Shown here in pieces: positions 32,696 through 43,229 of a stretch of 64,000 bases of DNA. The stretch is from Adiantum capillus-veneris. Taxonomy: Eukaryota; Streptophyta; Polypodiopsida; Polypodiales; Pteridaceae. The stretch covers positions 33,107,969-33,171,968 of the forward strand of contig CM043942.1 in the NCBI GenBank assembly GCA_014529385.2, in the 5' to 3' direction. Both the position numbers and the translations under genes were made by a program. The notes beneath the pieces were generated by a model. It did no database searches, was not told the origin of the DNA, and saw nothing but the letters and a program-made list of their open reading frames with translations. The stretch's first letter is position 1; every line of letters begins with the position of its first letter.

Positions 32696-33250
32696 GAAGA
32701 GTTTTATAACTCCTCTGAGCATCTGGAGGTAAATAACGATGCAGATAATGAGTGTTCAGACAACTCAAGTGAGCATGGGGAGAAGACAGACAATATCAAG
32801 TTTTATGATTTTGCCAATCAGCATCCTAGACGCCAGGAACGCTATAGGAGAAAACAAGCAGAAAACAAAGCGAAAGAGAACCTGATTCATAGGATAAAAG
32901 ATAAAACTCACTATCTAATGCTTGTTAAAGCAGAGGATAGTGTAAAAGATCAAATATCAGGAAGATTCTCAAAAGTTCGAAGGGAAGGAACGCGAGAGGA
33001 AATAAGACAAGTACGGGAAGTTAAAACCAAAACAAAATCACAAAAATCTCAAAAATAAAAAAAAGAAACAACGAAAGACCAAGAGTGGACCAAACTGGAG
33101 CGTAAACAGAAATACCAAGAATTAAAACGTTCTTTACGAGAGGTATGGACTACTGAGAGAGATAGTGATGGAAAAAGGGAGTCAGAAAAAGGAAACATGA
33201 ATGTACCATCACACTATCGGAAATTCACCATCTAGGACAGAAAAATCATA
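32696..33250 (+). pseudogene. Charged linker between protease 1 and RT, element B
   Basis: Matches the A linker (24709-25170): FYDFANQHPRRQERYRRK and basic repeats of Lys/Glu/Gln, then KFTI. Stops near 32693, 33056 and 33233 interrupt it. It has no known domain. Confidence 0.6.
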
Positions 33251-34839
33251 ATGACACCACCAGTCAGGGAAAGAACAAACCAGGAATCTTACGATGGGCC
33301 GAAAAATACAAAAAGAATAGACCTCGCTGAACCAGGTGAAAAGCCTCAGCCGGTCTATATTGCAACCGATTTAGAGCCTGAAGAAGAAGAACGGCTAACA
33401 CAACTTCTCAAGAAGTATAAAGATGTGTTTGCATGGTCCTACAAAGACCTCAAAGGAGTTGATCCATCAATATGTCAACATACAATTCCTTTGAAATCAG
33501 ATGCCAAACCTAGCAAACAACGTCCTTATACATATAATGACACATTTGCTAAACGAATCAAAGAGGAGATTGACAAGCTGATGGATGCTGAATTCATCTA
33601 TGAAATCGAACATACAGATTGGGTGTCACCCATTGTGGTAGTCCCCAAGAAGAACGAAAAACTGCGAGTGTGTGTAAACCTCAAGAAGGTAAATGCAGCC
33701 ACCATAAAGGACAATTATTCCTTGCCAATCACAGAACATGTACTTGAGAGGGTGGCCGGGAAACGGGCTTATTCCTTTCTAGATGAGTTTTCAGGATACA
33801 ACCAACTGGCAATTGCAATAGAGGATCAACACAAAACAGCGTTTGCCATAGAATGGGGAATCTATGCGTATAGAGTTATGCCTTTTGGCTTAACTAATGT
33901 CCCAGCTACCTTTCAAAGGTTAATGATGCATGCGTTCAAAGAATACTTGAGAATATTCTTAGAAATATACATGGACGATCTTTGTGTACACTCTTTACTA
34001 CGAGAGGAACATATTGACCATTTGCAAAAGGTATTTGAAAAATGCAGAACATATCAAATCTGTCTTAACCCGAAAAAGTGTATTTTTATGGTTAGGCAAG
34101 GCCGCATCTTAGGACACATAGTTTCAAGAAATGGCATAAACACAGACCTAGACAAAATCAAAGTCACAATAGACCTGCCAGGCCTACTAATTCAAAACAA
34201 GTGCAATCCTTCATGGGACACTACGGATATTATCGAAGATTCATATATATGTATGCAGTCATCGCACAACCTCTGTATCGTTTGCTAGTCAGTTTTGACT
34301 GGATCGAGGAGTGTGAAACTTCATTCCAAAAGCTGAAGGAAAACCTTGTATCAGCACCTGTACTTAAAGCACCGGATTGGGAAAAGATATTCCATGTTCA
34401 CATTGATGCATCTGCATATGCAATCGGGAGTATTCTGGCTCAACCTGGAGACGGAACAATGGATTTTCCAGTTTGTTATGCAAGCCGACAGTTAAACAGT
34501 GCAGAAAAGAACCACACAACCACCGAAAGAGAGGGGTTACGAATGATTTATGCTGTAAAGAAATTTTGCCATTATTTGCTCGCAAACAAATTTGTGTTCT
34601 TCACAGATCATCAAGCTCTTTTGTATCTGGTAAATAAACCATGCAATACCGAGAGAATTGTACGCTGTTTTATTATATTACTAGAGTTTGATTTCATAGT
34701 GGTAGTCAAAAAGGGTAAAACTCATCTACGGGTGGATCATCTTTCAAGGCTACACAACGGGGAAGCTCCTGAAGGAGTAGATGATGACATACCAGATGCT
34801 TATCTTTTCAATATTGAAATGATACCCAAATGGTCTTAG
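33251..34839 (+). pseudogene. Reverse transcriptase and RNase H of element B
   Basis: Clear Ty3/gypsy RT: YKDVFAWSYKDLKGVDPSIC, WVSPIVVVPKKNEKLRVCVN, YSFLDEFSGYNQLAIA, YRVMPFGLTNVPATFQRLM, catalytic IYMDDLCVHS, then ILGHIVSRNGI. A one-base deletion near 34176 relative to A shifts the frame to the RNase H (34201-34839): HVHIDASAYAIGSILAQ, TTEREGLRM, FFTDHQALLYL and the final VDHLSRL. All catalytic acids of both enzymes are visible. Only the single frameshift blocks the domain pair. This is the only RT core in the A/B family in the window. Confidence 0.92.
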
Positions 34840-35683
34840 AAAATTGTTAGCATTCTTTCCTTTGGAGGTAGGTTTGATAACAAGGAAGACAGATCCAAAC
34901 AACAAACAATTCAACAAACAAAAAACTTTCAGTTGATTGCAAGACGGCTGTATCATCTAGGATCGGACCAAATTCTACAACTATGTATAAATCCGGAGGA
35001 GTTCGAGTGTTATCTTGAAGAAGCGCATGTCCAGGATTGTGCATTTTATTGTTCACACAGTGAAAACACACCAGAGACTGAAACAATTAGGGGTTTATTG
35101 GCCAACTATGTACGCGGACACACATGCTTATGTTAACAATTGTGCTATATGTAGTGCCAACCGAGAGGTGGATCACGCAACATTGTTTCAGGTTAAATTG
35201 CACCTGCATGGAGTCAATATATCATTGATAACCACAAGGACGTTTCCTGAAAACATAACAAAAGCACGAAAAAGGGCTATAGAGCTGGAGGCTCGTGAGT
35301 TTCAGTTAATTGGAAACCAACTCTATAAGGGAGGAAAGGACAATCAACTTAGAATCTGTGCAAGTGAAAGTGAATACTTGCTGATTCTAGAACACGCACA
35401 TGGAGGAATAAGTGGAGGCCATTTTTCAGGCGATAAGACGGAAAAAATTATCTTAACCGCCGTAGGAATATGGTGGCCTACATTGCATATGGATGCTGAA
35501 GAGTTTGTAAAGCGTTGTGACGCATGTCAACGCACCAAGGTGTCGATAAAGAGAGATGAGATGCCACTACGGCCAATGATGGGAGCAAGGGCATTTGCAA
35601 AATGGGGCATTGATTTTGTGGGACCTATTTCAGCATATCATACCCATACCCAATATATCATTGTGGCTACGGACAGATGGTAG
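34840..35683 (+). pseudogene. Double HHCC fingers and truncated integrase, element B
   Basis: First finger: EEAHVQDCAFYC, then after a frameshift near 35060 GVYWPTMYADTHAYVNNCAIC; its second His is Tyr. A linker with FPENITKARKRAIELEAREF and LYKGGKDNQLRICASE leads to the second finger, EHAHGGISGGHFSGDKT ... WWPTLHMDAEEFVKRCDACQRTK, fully conserved. The core starts at GIDFVGPIS with the first catalytic Asp and stops at YIIVATDRW, where the sequence jumps to the region after protease 2. The second Asp, the Glu, the C-terminus and protease 2 are deleted, about 1.3 kb compared with A (21690-23010). Confidence 0.88.
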
Positions 35684-36437
35684 CCTTTGCTCAACAATCC
35701 CGAAGAATCAGCTGCTAGCAATGCAATCACTGGATAAAAAGCCAAAAGGAAGGGTGCCACTAAAGAACAAACAGGGAACTGCCGACCATGCTCACTACAT
35801 GCATAAAAAGTCACTGACCGCAGTGAAGGGATCAAAAACAGTGTGGGTGCGGAAGAATAGAAATGACATGGCAGACAAACCACAATACAACATAAGAATT
35901 CAACAGAAACAAATAGTTCAACCAAAAACCAAGGGAATAAAAAAGATATGGATCCCAAAGAAAATATTCAGCAACAACTCAAATACGACTCGCATCTGGA
36001 TCCCGAAAACGAAGCAAAAGGAACTCCCTTCAATACAAGCAACATCAAAAGGCAAACAATTGCATATGAAACCGGCAAACCAATTTATGTGGGTGCCAAT
36101 GAGTAACAAAACAATGGCAACCAAGGCAGTAGCAATAAACCTACAAAGACCGGCCCCACAAAGCTACACATGGAAAGCAAAAGAGACAAGATCTACGGTT
36201 AATTCTGCCACGAAAATTCTCTCCAAGGAGACAACTATGGCCGTATCAACAGTAGCAGCAAAGCAAGCAACTTTTGCAAGAAAGACAATCAAACAAAGAG
36301 CAGTAGAGTTACAACTTTTACTTGAAAAGAAACTCCACCACCAAATCAACAACAAACAGGAAACCTCGACGGTGAATGCCAATAAGCATCTTGCTTATAC
36401 CCTTCTCTTGCACAACATTAATTTTTCCATGAATTGA
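35684..36437 (+). pseudogene. W(V/I)P-motif region after the integrase deletion, element B
   Basis: The frame 35595-36437 becomes family-specific after about 35680. Basic and polar, with spaced repeats TVWVRKN, KIWIPKK, RIWIPKT and FMWVPMS roughly every 20-30 residues, then a segment TFARKTIKQRAVELQLLLEKK that is conserved with A. No known domain. Because it is the tail of the integrase-protease 2 polyprotein in A, it is probably part of the Pol protein or a spacer. Its open frame in B is joined to integrase sequence by the deletion, so the listed start is arbitrary. Confidence 0.5.
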
Positions 36438-36564
36438 CCGAGTATGCATTATATAGGGCCACATGAATTGAATGCCAATAAGCATCTTGCTTATACCCTT
36501 CTCTTGCACAACATTAATTTTTCCATGAATTGACCGAGTATGCATTATATAGGGCCACATTACA
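36373..36564. repeat. 96-bp tandem duplication
   Basis: Two near-perfect copies, 36373-36468 and 36469-36564, both starting TGAATGCCAATAAGCATC. A has a single copy, so the event is specific to B. Confidence 0.93.
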
Positions 36565-36618
36565 CGGCCAAGCATTAGCAAAATTTTTTTCAACCCGTGC
36601 ACGACACATACTCCGGCT

Positions 36619-36633
36619 AGGAGGGGGGGGAGG
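36619..36633 (+). other. Internal (central-type) polypurine tract, element B
   Basis: AGGAGGGGGGGGAGG, the same tract as 20753-20765 in A with one more G. It lies after the polyprotein and is not followed by an LTR. Confidence 0.6.
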
Positions 36634-38180
36634 CATTCTCAAATGCGGACCCAATGGCAGAAAGAGCAAAAAAGGGCATGTTTTTTGACTATTTTTAAGG
36701 GTTGTTGTTTGATTGCGAAATTTTTTGGATTAACCCAAGTCAAGCCCCTAGATGTGTGTATATAAGTAAAAATAGCCATTTTTCGGACAAAATATTGGTA
36801 AAACAGAGAAATCCAGCCATAAAAATTGCATGTGAGTATATATAATGTTTTGCGGTGATGTTTTTGATTTATTATGTTTTTTATGGATTTTCTGAGTTTG
36901 ATTTTCTATTTTCCTTTTAATTTTGCTACTTTTCGGCAGAAAAACTTCAAAAATACAAAAGGCAGGTGAAAAACGGTCGTAATAAAAAACAAAAAATATG
37001 GGGATGATCAGTGACTATAGGACAACCTATGGTACAGTGGGGGTGCAATTATGAGATTGGAGCGGAAAGCGAGTTTTGGCCAGATTTTGACCGAAACGTC
37101 AAATTTCTTGCAAACTAAGCAAATGGAGTCCAAATCAAGAAATTTTTGAGCCAAAACCGCATCTCGCAAGAAGTTCGGAGCACATATCAAATTTCATAAA
37201 AGTGGTTCGGGGACCCCTATTATAAGAAATTTTCACTTCATTTTAAGCTCATTTCCACTATTGACCTTTGAGAGAGAGCTTCTGCCACCTAGAGCGAACG
37301 GAACTTCCAGCAGCATCTACGATGCGCACGACTACCCGACGGGCTTCAGACATGAGAGTTAGGCTCACCACCTTGAGCTTTTCACGCATGTTTGTCGTTT
37401 TGTCGCGAAAACTAGCGTAGGGTTCACACAGAAAGCGGGCAGTAGAGACCTACAAGTAGAGGTGGCCACCTAACGGCCAACCCGAAAGCAATGAGACTTC
37501 GTCGGCAACTTACTCTAGCATAGGAGACCAGTCTTGGATGTCCAAAGGTAGTAGAAAACCATAAGGAAAAACCCTAATTCTTAGAGCCCCGCAAGAGGCC
37601 ACCAAATGGGAAATCGGCGGCGGAGAGGTGCCCAAATGCTACCAAAATTCATGGGTAGGAGCATCTCGACATGCTCGACAAGTCTATGTAGCCCACATGA
37701 CCAAAAGGTGACCTGAAGCGGTACTAAACTTCAGAAACGGCATCAGACACACAAAGCGTCAAATAACTCTCGCGGCCAAATCGCATGTCCGTTTGCCAGC
37801 AAACTTCACGAGCGGCTTTCCTAGACCATCAACAACCAAGTTTTATGGTGGTAGAACACCACAAGTCATCGACGACATGTAAACACAACCACGGGTGCTT
37901 CTAGAGCGACAAATTGCCAAACGGAGCTCCAGTGAAGCCAAAGTCGACAAAAACCATACGGCAAAGATCCCCAAGGGATCGGAAAGCTATGGAGACCAAC
38001 ATCAAGAAATTTCATCGCCAAAAAGCACTCCAAAAGTTAGAAATTGGCTCGCAGGCTCTGCAATCCACACAGGGAGTTACTTTCTATCTATTTGACTTTT
38101 TTGTTGAAGTTAGGCTTAAAAGGGACTCAGGAGGACTAAGGGCAGGCACCAGTAGCAGTTTCCACAAAAAATTCATCAGG

Positions 38181-38204
38181 AGACATCCTACGCGTAGGAT
38201 GTCT
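38181..38204. repeat. Family palindrome, B block, perfect
   Basis: Perfect 24-bp form. Confidence 0.97.
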
Positions 38205-38447
38205 CAAGGCCATTTCTGGGCACCAAATCTAACAACTCTCATCACACACATTTTCTGAATAGCCTTTACATGCTAGCCACCAAGTTTCATTACATTTGGA
38301 CCAAAATTGACCTCATATGCATGAAAAACGCAAAGTTAGGGCATAGAGGCAATCATGGGCCATAGACCTACCAAAGCTTGTCCAAATCACATGAAACTTG
38401 CACAATACATTCATGAGCACATTGCCAACCAATCTGTGTGATGAAGT

Positions 38448-38471
38448 AGACATCCTATGCATAGGATGTTT
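38448..38471. repeat. Family palindrome, B block, symmetric variant
   Basis: Core TATGCATA instead of TACGCGTA. The two core changes are symmetric, so the centre stays palindromic; one arm mismatch also occurs. Confidence 0.92.
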
Positions 38472-38731
38472 ATTTGACATTTTTGGCCTACAGAGGGTGT
38501 TTTCCAATTCCAGATAATTTTATATCACCGTCAAGAGCTCATATATCAAGTTTGAAGCCATTCTAATCATTTTTGACCCCCAACACCTCCAAGATACACT
38601 TTTTGAGCCCAAAAACACTACACATGGTCTTACCAACATCAAATCTTGTCCAAACCAAAATCCAAGAGCATGGCCATGTTCCACAGGCCAAGAGCTACCA
38701 CAAAACAAATCTCAAGCTATTTTGATGAAAA

Positions 38732-38755
38732 AGACATCCTACGCGTAGGATGTCT
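38732..38755. repeat. Family palindrome, B block, perfect
   Basis: Perfect 24-bp form, 284 bp from the previous copy. Confidence 0.97.
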
Positions 38756-38870
38756 CTAGCATGTTTTTGAACTTCTGTGCAAGAAATGACATCATGGAAG
38801 CCATTACCATGGTGCAAGGAGCCCATATATCAATTTTCAACCCATTTGGATATCATTTGCTACCTATTGT

Positions 38871-38880
38871 GGACATCCTA
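38871..38880. repeat. Palindrome half-site, B block
   Basis: GGACATCCTA without a second arm, midway between two full copies, as at 18424 in A. Confidence 0.75.
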
Positions 38881-39016
38881 TCCAATTTGTGAGCCTAAAG
38901 CCTGAATCTACCCAAAAATGCATTTTTTGATGTCCAAACCCAATTCCAATCACATAGCCATGTTGCACAGGCCAAGGGCCACCAGCCTGCCAAGTATCAC
39001 CAAAATCTGATGAAAA

Positions 39017-39040
39017 AGACATCCTACGCGTAGGATGTCT
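39017..39040. repeat. Family palindrome, B block, perfect
   Basis: Perfect 24-bp form, 285 bp from 38732 and 165 bp before the ORF-X start. Confidence 0.97.
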
Positions 39041-42000
39041 AAATGATAAATTTTGGCCAGAATTGTATTGTGAGCACATGCAGGGTTTCCCAAGTTCCTT
39101 TTAAGTTTTATTTTCAATTTTCAAGTCATTTGGATAGTTAAAACTCAGTTTCTCAGCTGATATGGAAAAAACGTTAACTTCGGACTACTGAGTGCAACAG
39201 GATCTATGGCAGCCGCAAAATCACCGGCAAAGAAGAAGAGGATGACCATAAAAGATTACTTGGAAGAAGTAGAGCCGTTCGTCATACCAGAAGGAACTCT
39301 AAAGCCAACCAGCACGTGGATTCAAGAGGACTTGCTAGAGTCAAATGATCTGAAGATCTACCAAGGCGTGTTCAAAGACATGGAAGGAAATGTAATAGAG
39401 CTACCCACGCTACCGTGCGAGCTCAATGAGTTTGTCAGAAGCAAGATGACAGAGTACCTGGAGAAGATAGATGGAGTGGCCAGAGTTACAGATCTGCAGG
39501 GAAAGCCAGACACGGAGATTGTAATCACAGAGAAAGTAGTGGCAGCCACACTAGACCTCTCCAACAAAGGGGATAGTGTGACAAAGCGCCGAGATGTAGT
39601 CAAGGTGTACAGTAAAAAGAAAAGCAACTACACCTTTAAAGACATTGCAAACCCCAAAGTGGCCATCATGAGCAAGCTTTACAATCAGTATTTCCACATG
39701 TGTACAAAGCGGCCACAAAAGTACAGAATGCCGCCTGGAGCAATTGCCACAACCTTCACCTGGGCAATGCAGAAGAGCAAGCCGAAGGTGATCAACTATG
39801 CTGCCTATGTCCATGATAATATGGTGAAGATGGGCAACAAGAACCCCACCTACATTGTGCCAGGTGAGCTGATCACGAAAGTGGTATATGGGGCATTGCA
39901 TGCCAAGGGAAGATGGCCTGACCCTCCATCACAGAATGACTGGCTAAGGCTCAAGGAAGATAAGGAAGAGGAACAGCCCAAAGCACCAAGAGTTGCTACA
40001 AGGTTGAAATGCCGGTTGGAGACCGTGCAAGAGGAGAAGCCAGAGTTGAAGAAAGGAAAGAAGGAATCTGTACAAGTGCTGGTCAAAGAGACAAAATCAC
40101 AGAAGGCGGCACGGCTAGAGCGGCTAATGAAAAGTTTCAGAGCCGAAAGAGCCCTCAAGGGAGATTTGAGCGAGCTATGGAAGCCGTCACTAGAAGCAAT
40201 GTCGGGATCATCCCGAAGGGTGCACAAAGACAAATTTGAAGATTATATTAATAATTTTGAGATTCTGTATGCCACGGCAGAAAACATCCCAAATGTACCA
40301 TTTACAGAAGCAGAAGTGGAGGAAGTCCGACGACAACTTCTAGAAGAGCAGGAAGGCCAAGAGAGAGAGAGAGAAAGACAAAGGCAGACAGGGACTTCAA
40401 GAAAAAGCCGGCAACTCCACCTTCCAGCCCGGAGTCAAGCCCACCGCCATCACCACCTCCTCGTAGCCCTCCACAAACTCAACAGAAGGAGGAGCTAGAC
40501 AAATCTGAAGATCACGAAGATTCAAGGCAAGAACAGAGCCAAGCTCAAGAGCAAAAAGAAGAAGCTAAGCCCAAAAGTGAGCAGCTAGAGCCAAATGAAG
40601 CAAGGTATAACACGTTTCTAGATCTACTAGCTGCTGGATATTCAAAAGAAGAGGCTGCCACAGTCGCATTTGACTTGGCAAGCACAGGGCCCAAAGAACA
40701 AATGTAGGGCCTGCGGTTAGTGGAGCTAAAAGAGATGGCCACTGATACAGTGGACCTGCAGCCACCCACCAATGATTGGGATGTGGTGATGACCAAGCTA
40801 ACCGGGCTCAGGGCACAATCAATGGCCACAGAAAGTGAAATGGATAATCTCAAAGCCACTGAAGTGCAGATCAAGTCTGAAGTCGACACTCTACACAAAC
40901 AAAGACAAAGGCATATAGAGAGAGAAGCAGAGCTGCAAGCCAGTCTGGCAAAGGCATTGCAAAGATGCGAGGAGATGGAAAGAGAGAATTAGGTAGCAAC
41001 TCAAAGACTGCAAGGAGCCGAAGAAGAATACAGAAAACTCAGCAAGTCATTGACAGATGCAGAGAGGGAAAGGGATAACCTAACCCTACAACTTGCTGAA
41101 GAATCCAAGGAAGTGGAAGCCATGCGGAATGCCAAAGGGAAGGCAGAGATAGAGCAAGAGGCTAGCTAGGATGAGGTCATTGAGCTCAAAGACCAGATTA
41201 AAGTTAAAGATCAAACCATCCAACGGCTACGAGCATCTCTAGCCAGAGTCAAAGCGACTAGCTTGACTCACAACACTTCAGAGAGTCATCTTTATGAAGA
41301 ACAAATGAAAGAGCTCCAAAAGGAGTTGACCTTAGAGAAAAAGCAGAGGCTGATGATGGCCAAGGGGTCAGTGGTTATGAAAACCCGCATGGAAGAAGAG
41401 CACAAGGCAATGCAAAATGAGCTAGAAAGCATCAAGAAAAAGCTCGAGGAGGCGGAGAAGATAAATGCCGATTTGAACGACCTCCTTGTGAATATGGGAG
41501 AGCAAGCTGAAGCAGAAAAGCAGACATTCCAAAAGCAGATAGAAGAGCTGAGAGGCCAGCAGACAGAAGAGCAGTTCAACACCGGGCCAGCAGCCATGGA
41601 AGGAATAGATCTAGAGAATGTGGCATATCCTGTGGACACACCCATGCAAGAGGAAATCCTTGTAGGACCCTCTCAAGAGCCACAAGATCTGACACAAGAA
41701 GAAGAAGAGAAGCTGCGAAAGGCCATAGAAGCGGAAATCAGAGACACGGTCAAAGAAGCCTTGGAATGGGAGCAGAGGGTCTTTAAATCAATGACGATTC
41801 AGAAGATAGATGCCAACAACCTTCGACGTGAATGGCTACAGCCCTCTCTCCCATATCCTTTGCTAAAGTACGAAGCCACCACAATCAACAAAAGAATCAG
41901 AGAAGAGCCAACAGTGCCATTGTACACAGCAGACATCTCCAAGCTTGAAGGGGTAAAGTTGATAGTCGACTCTCAACCCAGGTGGAGAAAGGCATGGATA

Positions 42001-42846
42001 ACAAAGTATCCACAATATCTAATCCATTTGGTAGAGGCACCAAAAGTCATCAGAGATAACCTAAGTTTCTGCCCTCTACCAAAGGATGCGGACGTGGAAG
42101 GCCCATGAGCTACTGCAAAGAAGCCAACCTACTTGGCTAAACTATCCGAAGCTGCTAGGCTTGAAGACAGGCGAGAGAATAAGTGTTCAATACATGGTGA
42201 AAACCCTAACGGGCGCCATCAAATTGTTCACTGGCTCACCTGACCTATCTTGCATTATGATGAGAAAGATCTGCAAAACACTTTTGGTAGTCTTTGAGAC
42301 GTTCAAACCAGGCTAGGCGACAGACAGTATCTTCTTTTTTCAACATACATACATGTAAGGTTTCCAGTTTCTGAAACCTTAAAGGTTGCATAAAGCTTAA
42401 TCAAACTGATATGATTATTGAAAAAGCAATGTAGAATTGTCCGACCATGGCAAATATTGGTATTTTTGGAATCTTAAGCACAACAAACCCCGGGCTAGAA
42501 ATTTTCAGAATTGAATTCCGATAAAAACTGACATAGTTATGACCTCTGGAAGTTTACACTGTGAATTGAGTAAAATAGGTAAAATTGAAGGGTTGCAGTA
42601 ATCATTTAAGCATAGACTTTATTAAAGTCCTCCTAGATATTTACAAGATATTTACCAATTAAGCAAAAATAGGTCAAAATATAGCATAATTGATATTTTT
42701 AAAAGCTGGCAGGTGATGGGAGGGTCATCACTGACCTACCAGGGACTCATTTAGCAGCAGGGGTCGTTTTTTGACCTGTAGGGGGCTGCTTGAACTTCAA
42801 GCAACTGCCTTTTTCAGCCGGTGAGAGCTTATGAGAGCCAAAAAAC

Positions 42847-42854
42847 TATAAATA
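42847..42854 (+). promoter_or_regulatory. TATA box in insertion C
   Basis: TATAAATA followed by GGACCCC and, about 30 bp on, ACACAGACTCGG, a plausible plus-strand transcription start. It sits 490 bp inside the left end, as expected for an LTR promoter. Confidence 0.6.
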
Positions 42855-43229
42855 GGACCCCTAGCTTCACATTTTACACAGACTCGGAGCCTTGCTACTC
42901 TAAGAGAGAACACTACGCAGAAATCATTAGAAATTAATCTCTAATTGATTAACCCTAACGGTAATTAGCCTAATCCTTCTTAATTAGCAAGGTTAGATTA
43001 AGATTAATTGTTAATAAATCAAAGATTAGGCCTATGCATGCTCCTTAAATCTTTTTAAATTAATTAATCTTTGCTGATTATTAGAATTAAGCTTAGTAAT
43101 ACTAAGCTAATTAATTATCCTGTTATAATTGGACTGAAATTAGCCAAATTAAACATGAATTAATGGTAAATATATTAATTAAGATTAGATTAAGTTGAAG
43201 TAATTATCAGAGATTCATTAGACAGTTAT

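Larger units (their letters stand above)
36634..39205 (+). other. Non-coding block upstream of ORF-X, element B
   Basis: About 2.6 kb collinear with 18100-20752 of A. It contains an AT-rich first part, a segment with TATTATAAG at 37218-37226, a G+C-richer middle (37300-38000) and a palindrome array at 38181-39040 ending 165 bp before the ORF-X ATG. Short frames in the middle are not conserved as proteins. It may hold an internal promoter. Confidence 0.65.

Noticed and set aside
39206-42316. ORF-X as a retroviral envelope gene
   Set aside because: Its position matches env-like ORFs of Athila elements, but there is no signal peptide, membrane span or cleavage-site-like sequence, and a long coiled coil with a basic N-terminus dominates.
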